A DNA stretch of 64,000 nucleotides from Kitasatospora sp. NBC_00315 (GTDB lineage: Bacteria > Actinomycetota > Actinomycetes > Streptomycetales > Streptomycetaceae). Position 1 is the first letter of the stretch, and every line of letters starts with the position of its first letter. The position numbers and the translations under genes are program-made. This document shows, in pieces, positions 43,337 to 49,906 of this stretch. The DNA lies in the NCBI RefSeq assembly GCF_041435095.1, contig NZ_CP108025.1, forward strand, positions 1,488,001 through 1,552,000, written 5' to 3'. The notes beneath the pieces were generated by a model. It saw only the letters and a list, made by a program, of their open reading frames with translations. It did no database searches and had not been told where the DNA came from.

Positions 43337-44158
43337 TCGCTCCCCCACGGCATCGGGCGTCGCGGACCGGGCGCCGGGGCGCTCGGCGAACAGGGTCCGC
43401 AGCACCCTTCGGCCGTCGGAGACGGCGTGCGGGTGGGAGCGACCACTGCGGCGGGGAAGTTCGAGGCTGGGCACTTCGGCGATGCGAAGGCCGCAGCGGA
43501 GGGCGTACGCGATCATCTCGGTCTCGATCTCGAAGCCCGGGGAGCGCAGCTCGTGCGCGTCCAGGAACGCGCGGCGGAAGGCGTAGTAGCCGTAGCAGAG
43601 ATCGGTCATGCTCGCGTGGAAGAGCCGGTTGGCGACGGCGAGCAGCGCCCGGTTGCCGATCGAGCGGGCCAGGGTGCTGTCGAGTGAGCCGCCGCCGGGG
43701 ATGTGCCGCGAGCCCTTGACGAAGTCGTAGCCGAGGTCGAGGAAGTGCAGGAGGCTCGGGATCTCGCCGGGCCACATCGAGCCGTCCGCGTCCATCATCA
43801 CGATGTACTCGCCGGTGGCGGCGGCGAAGCCGGCCCGCAGCGCTCCACCCGTGCCGGGCGCGCTGCGCCGGACCCTGCGGACCGTCGGCGGACAGTGCTC
43901 GGCCTCCGCCACGGCGGCGTCCACCCGGGAGCCGCCGACCAGCACGACCTCGTCCACGCAGCGCGGGATCTGCTCGAACACCCAGGGGATGTTGCGGGCC
44001 TCGTCCCGCACGGGGACGACCAGGCTGACCGTGTGCCGGGTGGCCGGGGCGTCCCCGGCCCGGCGCATCGGACGGCCGAGCAGGGCGCGGTCGGCCGCTC
44101 GGCGCATGGGCCGGTCGACGCCGTACGGGAGGGCGTGCGGGGGCAGGGTGGTACTCAT
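43334..44158 (-). CDS. GT2 glycosyltransferase (dolichol-phosphate mannose synthase-like)
   Basis: A 274-residue GT-A enzyme, first gene of the glycan operon. Motifs: TVSLVVPVRDEARNIPWVFEQI, GTGGALRAGFAAATGEYIVMMDADGSMWPGEIP (metal-binding DAD), and GYDFVKGSRHIPGGGS. A C-terminal segment NRLFHASMTDLCYGYYAFRRAFLD resembles GT2 enzymes with short membrane anchors. It would form a polyprenyl-phosphate sugar or a lipid-linked glycan intermediate. The N-terminus carries two near-identical pieces, RPMRRAADRALLG and RPMRRAGDAPATR, a small internal duplication. The ATG follows gagagg. Its stop overlaps the ATGATG of the next open frame. Confidence 0.87.
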   Translation of the reverse strand: MSTTLPPHALPYGVDRPMRRAADRALLGRPMRRAGDAPATRHTVSLVVPVRDEARNIPWVFEQIPRCVDEVVLVGGSRVDAAVAEAEHCPPTVRRVRRSAPGTGGALRAGFAAATGEYIVMMDADGSMWPGEIPSLLHFLDLGYDFVKGSRHIPGGGSLDSTLARSIGNRALLAVANRLFHASMTDLCYGYYAFRRAFLDAHELRSPGFEIETEMIAYALRCGLRIAEVPSLELPRRSGRSHPHAVSDGRRVLRTLFAERPGARSATPDAVGER

Positions 44159-44730
44159 CGAAGAGCTGCCTCTCGGGAGGCGAAGGGCACGACGGTGCCC
44201 TTGGCGTGCCTCTGATGGCGGGACGGGCTCAGACGGTGGCCGAGCGCGGTGCGCGGCCCCGACGGCGATCCCGGGGGCGGAACGGTGGTGCGCGGATCAC
44301 GGCGAGTGGACCGCCGTACGCGGCGTGCTACCCGTCGGTGGCTCGGAGTGCCCGGCACCCGCGAGTTGCCGCGTGCCGGTTGCCGTGCGCTGATCGCGGG
44401 TGCTGCTCCGCTTCGGCGCCGAAGCGCCGGTCCTGCATGGGCGCCGAAGCGCCGACTTCACGAACTGGCCAATGTGCTCTCCGCACGAGGTGCGGTGCCA
44501 GGGCTTCATCGTGCCCAGGAACCTCTCGACAAGTCAAGAGATTTGGGAGCAATTGTCCGATATTGCACCGGATCCGTTGCGGACCACCGCGGACCGCTGC
44601 GGCCCACCGCGCGGTCGCCGCCTCGCCCGGGGCGCGCCGCACCGCCCGGACCGCGCCGGACCGGACCGACCGGACCGACCGGACCGCTCCGGACCGCTCC
44701 GGACGGACCGCACCGCCCGGACCGCGCCGG
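44159..44730. other. 572-base leader region of the glycan operon
   Basis: Non-coding by my reading. Contents: two UUCG-loop hairpins (44415-44456), a less GC-rich patch around 44530-44580 with a possible minus-strand promoter (cttgactt near 44530-44537), and a GGACC-based tandem repeat tract (about 44640-44715) next to the c-di-GMP gene stop. The promoter of the ten-gene operon should lie here. Confidence 0.5.
44415..44456 (-). promoter_or_regulatory. Two tandem UUCG hairpins in the operon leader
   Basis: On the minus strand, the arms cggcgc and gcgccg enclose TTCG, and a second near-copy follows some 20 bases away (ggcgc, TTCG, gcgcc). A C(UUCG)G loop is unusually stable in RNA. The pair lies between the likely promoter and the first gene, so it can act as mRNA stabiliser or attenuator. 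Confidence 0.55.
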
Positions 44731-46842
44731 CTAACGCGCCGACCGCGCCGCACCGCCCTCGGCGATCCTTCGGGCGATCTCCCCCGGGCGAACCGGCCGC
44801 CCGAAGTGCCAGCCCTGCGCCCAGTCGCAGCCGATCGCCCGGAGCCGGTCGGCGTCGCGCGCGGTCTCCACGCCCTCGGCGGTGACGGTCAGGCCCAGGG
44901 TGTGCGCGAGCGAGACCAGACCGCTGACGATCCGCCACCCCGTGGGCTCGTCCTTGCGCGGGTCGTGCAGGTCCCCGACGAAGGAGCCGGCGATCTTCAG
45001 CCCGGAGACCGGCAGGTCGCGCAGGTACGCGAGGTTGGACCAGCCGGTGCCGAAGTCGTCGATGGCCAGCGAGACGCCCAGGTCGACCAGCTTGTGCAGG
45101 GTCTTCAGTGCCTCGTCCTCGGGCCCGACCACGGTGCTCTCGGTGATCTCCAGCTGCAGGCGGCGCGGGTCCAGGCCGCTGGCCCCCAGGATCCGTCCGA
45201 CGTCGGCCACCAGCCCGGCACTGCGGGCCTGCCGGACCGCCAGGTTGACGTTCATCTGCGGCGCCGCGTCGCCGAACCGCCGTACCCAGTCGGCCGCCTG
45301 ACCACAGGCCTGCTCCAGCACCCAGCGGCCCAACGGCATGATCAGGCCGGTCTCCTCGGCCGTCGCCACGAACTCGTCCGGGCCGAGCACGCCCAGCTGC
45401 GGGTGGCGCCAGCGCACCAGGGCCTCGACGGCCGCCAGTGAGCCGTCCGCGAGCGCGTGCAACGGCTGGTAGTCGATGAAGAACTCGCCCCGGTCCAGCG
45501 CGGCCGGCATCCGGACCGAGACCGCGTAGCGGCTGACCGCCCGTGCGGTCTCCTTGGGGTCGAACAGGGTCCAGCGCCCGCGCCCGGCCTCCTTGGCGCG
45601 ATAGAGCGTCAGGTCCGCGGCCCGGACGGCGGCGCCGGGAGTGGTGGTGGCGACCCGGCGCTCCAGGACGCCGACGCTGGCGCCGACCGCCAGCCGGTGG
45701 TCGCCGATGTGCACCGGACCGTCCAGCGCGCTCAGCACGGTCTTCGCGGCGGCCACCGCCTCCTGCTCGCCCCGGCAGTCCTCCAGCAGCACCACGAACT
45801 CGTCACCGCCGAGCCGTGCCACCAGGTGACCGAGCGGGGCCAGCGCGGTCTTCAGGCGCTCGGCCACGGCCGTGAGCAGCTGGTCGCCGGTCTCGTGGCC
45901 GAGGCTGTCGTTGACCACCTTGAAACCGTCGAGATCGACGTAGCAGAGCCCGAACCTGGCCCCCGGCTCCGGATCCTCGAAGATCTTCTCCAGCCGCTCG
46001 AAGAAGGCCGCCCGGTTCGGCAGGCCGGTCAGCGAGTCGTGGGTGGCCTGGTGGCGCAGCCGTTCCTGCAGGCGGTAGCGGTCGGTGATGTCCTCCAGCA
46101 TCGCCACCTGGTACTGCGGCACGCCCTCCTCGTCCCGGATCAGCGAGACGGTCAGCTGGGTCCAGACCACCTCGCCGTCCCGGCGGTAGTAGGGCTTGTC
46201 GAACTGGAGGTACTCCCGCTTGCCGGAGATCAGCTCCTCGTACGCCTCCCAGACGCCGGGGGTGTCCTCGGGATGCACCAACTCGTTGACCTTGTGGCCC
46301 TGGAGGTCCTCCGGGCGGGCGCCGAAGATGTCCTGGAGGGCCTTGTTGACCGCGAGGATGTTGCCCTCGGTGTCGCCGATGCCGATGCCGATCGCCGCGC
46401 TCTCGAACAACGCGCGGAAGCGCGCCTCGGAGGCCTTCAGGGCCTTCTCCGCCTCCAGCCGGGCACTGTCCGCGGCGGTCCTGATCGCCTCCTGCTCGCG
46501 CAGGGTCCGCTCCCGCAGGGCGGCGGCCCAGCCGGCCGCGAAGGCCCCGCAGAGCACCGGGCCGCGCCCGTTCTCGTCCGGCTGCTCGTGCAGCAGGCCG
46601 ACGGCGCGGGCCAGCACCGCCGGGTCGGTGAAGTGGGCGTCCACCAGCAGGGCGCCCGCCTGCTCGGCGTAGGCCGCCTCGAAGGGCTCACCGTTGCGGG
46701 CGCGGTGCAGCAGCCCGGCGGTGCGTGAGACCAGGCGGTGCAGGATGCCGGGATGAACGGCCGCGCCGTGCCCGCTCGCCAGCAGTCCGGCCCAGGCCTC
46801 CTGGAACCGGACCGCCTCCGCGTCCACCAGCTCGTCGCTCAC
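44731..46842 (-). CDS. PAS-GGDEF-EAL c-di-GMP enzyme
   Basis: A 703-residue cytoplasmic signalling protein. Order: variable N-terminus with a GAF/helical part (1-135), PAS domain (about 140-265, LFESAAIGIGIGDTEGNILAVN to YQVAMLEDITDRY), GGDEF domain (about 270-440) with an intact active site ARLGGDEFVVLLE, and EAL domain (about 455-700) with AVEALVRWRHPQLG, IDDFGTGWSNL and AEGVET. Both catalytic signatures look intact, so it may make and break c-di-GMP under PAS control. It resembles CdgA-type proteins of Streptomyces. The start overlaps the methyltransferase stop by 4 bases. It lies 570 bases upstream of the glycan operon on the same strand. Confidence 0.92.
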   Translation of the reverse strand: MSDELVDAEAVRFQEAWAGLLASGHGAAVHPGILHRLVSRTAGLLHRARNGEPFEAAYAEQAGALLVDAHFTDPAVLARAVGLLHEQPDENGRGPVLCGAFAAGWAAALRERTLREQEAIRTAADSARLEAEKALKASEARFRALFESAAIGIGIGDTEGNILAVNKALQDIFGARPEDLQGHKVNELVHPEDTPGVWEAYEELISGKREYLQFDKPYYRRDGEVVWTQLTVSLIRDEEGVPQYQVAMLEDITDRYRLQERLRHQATHDSLTGLPNRAAFFERLEKIFEDPEPGARFGLCYVDLDGFKVVNDSLGHETGDQLLTAVAERLKTALAPLGHLVARLGGDEFVVLLEDCRGEQEAVAAAKTVLSALDGPVHIGDHRLAVGASVGVLERRVATTTPGAAVRAADLTLYRAKEAGRGRWTLFDPKETARAVSRYAVSVRMPAALDRGEFFIDYQPLHALADGSLAAVEALVRWRHPQLGVLGPDEFVATAEETGLIMPLGRWVLEQACGQAADWVRRFGDAAPQMNVNLAVRQARSAGLVADVGRILGASGLDPRRLQLEITESTVVGPEDEALKTLHKLVDLGVSLAIDDFGTGWSNLAYLRDLPVSGLKIAGSFVGDLHDPRKDEPTGWRIVSGLVSLAHTLGLTVTAEGVETARDADRLRAIGCDWAQGWHFGRPVRPGEIARRIAEGGAARSAR

Positions 46843-47645
46843 GGACGCAGCCCTACACCCGCCATGCCGGTCATCCGCTCCGGGTGCTCACCCACGGCCT
46901 TCGGGTTCTCCGGGTGCCACTCGGGCAGGTAGACCACCCCGGGGTCGACCAGGTCGAAGCCCTCGAAGAAGGAGGCGATCTCCTCCTTGGTGCGCATCGT
47001 CAGCGGTGTGGGTGTGGAGCGGTACAGCGCCTGGTGGTCCTCCGCCTGGTCGGGGCGGCCCTCCAGCGAGGCGTGCGACAGCACCAGCGCGCTGCCGGGC
47101 GGCAGAACCTCCCGGACGGCCCTCACCGAGCGCCACGGGTCCTCCTCGTCGGTGACGAAGTGCACCACCGCGACCAGCAGGACGGCGATCGGCTCCCCGG
47201 CGGCCAGCATCGCCTGCACCTCGGGGCGGGACAGCAGGTCGGGGGCGTCCCGCAGGTCCGCCTGGACGACGCTGCTCAGCGGATCCGCCTCCAGCAGCAG
47301 CCGGCTGTGCGCGACCGCGACCGGGTCACGGTCGATGTAGACCACCTCGGCCTGCGGACGGACCGCCCGCGCCACCTCGTGCACGGCGCCGAAGGTCGGG
47401 ATGCCCGAGCCGATGTCCAGGAAGTGGGAGAAACCGCGCTCGGCGAGGTACTGCACCGCACGGCGCAGGAAGGCCCGGTTCGACCGCATGATCATCGGAA
47501 GGTCGGGCCAGAGCGCCATCGCCTTGCGCGCCATCTGCCGATCGACCTCGAAGTTGTGCGATCCGCCCAGGTAGTAGTCGTAGACCCGCGCCGCGTTCGG
47601 CTTGTCGAGGTCCGTTCCAGCCGGTACCCAGTCCGGTCGCCGCAT
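46839..47645 (-). CDS. SAM-dependent methyltransferase (DUF574 type)
   Basis: A 268-residue protein of the actinobacterial methyltransferase family once called DUF574. Start RPDWVPAGTDLDKPNAARVYDYYLGGSHNFEVDR, the highly conserved N-terminus of the family; SAM-binding site FLDIGSGIPTFGAVHEVAR; then YIDRDPVAVAHS and LVAVVHFVTDEEDP. Many Streptomyces genomes have dozens of these near regulators. No target is known. Start: ATG at 47645 with AGGGG 7 bases upstream. Overlaps the PAS-GGDEF-EAL gene by 4 bases, so the two form an operon. Confidence 0.88.
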   Translation of the reverse strand: MRRPDWVPAGTDLDKPNAARVYDYYLGGSHNFEVDRQMARKAMALWPDLPMIMRSNRAFLRRAVQYLAERGFSHFLDIGSGIPTFGAVHEVARAVRPQAEVVYIDRDPVAVAHSRLLLEADPLSSVVQADLRDAPDLLSRPEVQAMLAAGEPIAVLLVAVVHFVTDEEDPWRSVRAVREVLPPGSALVLSHASLEGRPDQAEDHQALYRSTPTPLTMRTKEEIASFFEGFDLVDPGVVYLPEWHPENPKAVGEHPERMTGMAGVGLRP

Positions 47646-47712
47646 GACGGTACCCCTTGTTTCCCGGCTCAGTCCCGGATCGGAGGAGACAACTATGCAC
47701 ACAAGATCATCC

Positions 47713-47735
47713 CTTGCACCCCGAGCGCGTGCAAG
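47713..47735. promoter_or_regulatory. Inverted repeat cttgcac-N9-gtgcaag
   Basis: A perfect 7-bp inverted repeat with a 9-base spacer in the 178-base divergent gap between the methyltransferase and GH15 genes. Good candidate operator for a dimeric regulator; the regulator is not known. Confidence 0.55.
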
Positions 47736-47823
47736 TGGAGTTCGTGGTGGATCGTCCGGAACTGGCAAGGTCACCGGAGGGCCGGATAATAGCACTTGAA
47801 GGTCAACTGACCAGAGGGGCCGC

Positions 47824-49665
47824 ATGACCGGACGCATAGAGGACTACGCCCTGATCGGCGACCTGCAGACCGCCGCCCTGATCGGACGGGACGGCTCGGT
47901 CGACTGGCTCTGCCTGCCCCGCTTCGACTCCCCCAGCTGCTTCGCGGCCCTGCTCGGTGAGCCCCGGCACGGCGGCTGGCGGCTGGCCCCGGCCGCCGGA
48001 GGGCACTGCGACACCCGGGCCTACCGGGGCGACAGCCTCGTCCTCGACTCCGAGTGGCACACTCCGACCGGCGTGGTCCGGGTCACCGACTTCATGCCGC
48101 AGCGCGAACGCCACCCCCGGCTGGTGCGGATCGTGGAGGGCGTCGAGGGCAGCGTCGAGATGCGCGGCGAGCTGCGGCTGAGCTTCAACTACGGCCGGAT
48201 CGACCCCTGGGTGCGCCGCACCGACCACCACCGGATCGCCGTCGCCGGGCCCGACTCGGCCTGGCTGCGGGTCCCACCCGGCGTGCACACCTACGGGACC
48301 GACGGCACCACCGCCTCCGACTTCACCGCCACCCCCGGCCGGCGGACCGCCTTCGTCCTCACCTGGCAGCCCTCCCACCTGCGAACCAGCGCACGGATCG
48401 ACCCCGAGCAGGCGCTGCTCGACACCCTCGACACCTGGCGGACCTGGGCGGCCGGATGCCGCTACCGCGGCGAGTGGCGCGATCCGGTGCTGCGCTCGCT
48501 GATCACGCTCAAGGCACTCGCGTACGCGCCCACCGGCGGGATCGTGGCGGCGCCGACCGCCGCCCTGCCCGAACGGATCGGCGGTGAACGCAACTGGGAC
48601 TACCGCTTCTGCTGGCTGCGCGACTCCAGCATGACGCTCGCCGCTCTGCTGCGCGGCGGGTTCCGGGAGGAGGCCGCCGCCTGGCGGCAGTGGCTGCTGC
48701 GGGCCATCGCCGGCGATCCGCGCGATCTGCAGACCATGTACGGCGTGGCCGGTGAGCGCGTGGTCACCGAGACGGTGGCGGGCTGGCTGCCCGGGTACGA
48801 GGGCTCACGCCCGGTGCGCTTCGGCAACGCCGCCGTCGGCCAGCTGCAACTGGACGTGTACGGCGAGGTGGTGGACACCCTGCACCTCGCCCTGCTGGCC
48901 GGGATCCCGATGGAACGGCACGTCTGGAGCCTGCTGCGGTCGCTGATGGGCTACCTGGAGCAGCACTGGCGCGAACCGGACGAGGGCCTCTGGGAGATCC
49001 GCAACGGGCGCCGGCACTTCGTCCACTCGAAGGTGATGTGCTGGGTCGCCGCCGACCGCGCGGTAAGGATGGCCGAGGCCACCGGACTGCCGGCCCCCGT
49101 CGAACGCTGGCGCGCGATGCGCGACGCGGTGCACGCCGACGTCCTGGCCAACGGGTACGACCCGCGCCGGGGAGTGTTCGTCCAGTACTACGGCGGAGAG
49201 GAGTTGGACGCCGCCACCCTGTTCGTGGTGAAGAGCGGCTTCCTGCCGCCGGACGACCCCCGGGTGCTCCGAACGGTGGACGCGGTGCGCAGCGGGCTCG
49301 ACCACGGCGGCTTCGTCCGCCGTTACGACGGACACGGCGCGGGGCCGGGGCCGGGGCCGGGGCGGGACGGTACCTGGCCGGACGGAACCTGGCCCGACGG
49401 AACCTGGCCCGACGGCCTGCCGGGCGGCGAAGGCGCCTTCCTGGCCTGCTCGTTCTGGCTGGCGGACGCGCTGCTGGCGACCGGGCGCCGGGAGGAGGCC
49501 CGGGAGCTCTTCACCCGGGTGGTAGCGCTCGCCAACGACCTGGGCCTGTTGGCGGAGGAGTGGGATCCGGTGTGCGGGCGCCAACTTGGCAACATGCCAC
49601 AGGCGTTCACGCATGTCGCGCTGGTCAACACCGCCTTCGCGCTGGCCGAGCCGCCGCAGCCCTGA
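47824..49665 (+). CDS. GH15 family glucoamylase/trehalase-like hydrolase
   Basis: A 613-residue cytoplasmic enzyme of the GH15 type common in actinobacteria. The N-terminal beta-domain (about 1-210) starts RIEDYALIGDLQTAALIGRDGSVDWLCLPRFDSPSCF, the usual 'trehalase-like' start. The (alpha/alpha)6 barrel follows with RNWDYRFCWLRDSSMTL, GYLEQHWREPDEGLWEIR (probable acid Glu) and LLAEEWDPVCGRQLGNMPQAFTHVAL (probable base Glu). Family members hydrolyse trehalose or glucosides. An in-frame triple repeat of GTWPD (residues about 515-529) looks like a recent 15-bp expansion. ATG with gagggg upstream. Confidence 0.88.
   Translation: MTGRIEDYALIGDLQTAALIGRDGSVDWLCLPRFDSPSCFAALLGEPRHGGWRLAPAAGGHCDTRAYRGDSLVLDSEWHTPTGVVRVTDFMPQRERHPRLVRIVEGVEGSVEMRGELRLSFNYGRIDPWVRRTDHHRIAVAGPDSAWLRVPPGVHTYGTDGTTASDFTATPGRRTAFVLTWQPSHLRTSARIDPEQALLDTLDTWRTWAAGCRYRGEWRDPVLRSLITLKALAYAPTGGIVAAPTAALPERIGGERNWDYRFCWLRDSSMTLAALLRGGFREEAAAWRQWLLRAIAGDPRDLQTMYGVAGERVVTETVAGWLPGYEGSRPVRFGNAAVGQLQLDVYGEVVDTLHLALLAGIPMERHVWSLLRSLMGYLEQHWREPDEGLWEIRNGRRHFVHSKVMCWVAADRAVRMAEATGLPAPVERWRAMRDAVHADVLANGYDPRRGVFVQYYGGEELDAATLFVVKSGFLPPDDPRVLRTVDAVRSGLDHGGFVRRYDGHGAGPGPGPGRDGTWPDGTWPDGTWPDGLPGGEGAFLACSFWLADALLATGRREEARELFTRVVALANDLGLLAEEWDPVCGRQLGNMPQAFTHVALVNTAFALAEPPQP
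49366..49410 (+). repeat. Three in-frame 15-bp repeats in the GH15 gene
   Basis: gacgg(t/a)acctggcc(g/c) three times in tandem, encoding GTWPD units and preceded by a ggggcc-rich Gly/Pro tract. The reading frame is kept. Confidence 0.85.
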
Positions 49666-49858
49666 GAGCCGTCGCAGCCCTGACGCCGTTCGGCGGGGTC
49701 CACCCGGGCCCGCTTCCACGGCGGAGCGTTCTGTCACCAGCGGGTTCTGCCACCGGACCGCTCTGCCACCGGCTCGCGCCCCGGACGACCTGCCGAGCCG
49801 CGCGGGCCGATGGCCGGGGCCCTGTGAGCGCGCCGGCCATCGGTGCACGCACGCACGT

Positions 49859-49888
49859 CCGGCCGGCCCCTGGATCAGGGCCGGCCGG
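49859..49888. terminator. Long hairpin between GH15 and cellulase genes
   Basis: ccggccggccc pairs with gggccggccgg (11 bp), and the stem extends inwards through cctg/cagg with one bulge and a gat loop. Serves both convergent genes. Confidence 0.8.
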
Positions 49889-49906
49889 ACGCTCAGTGCC
49901 GGTGCG

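Noticed and set aside
44640..44715. Repeat tract as a possible CRISPR array
   Set aside because: Units are short ggacc-type simple repeats with no spacers of regular length and no cas genes nearby.
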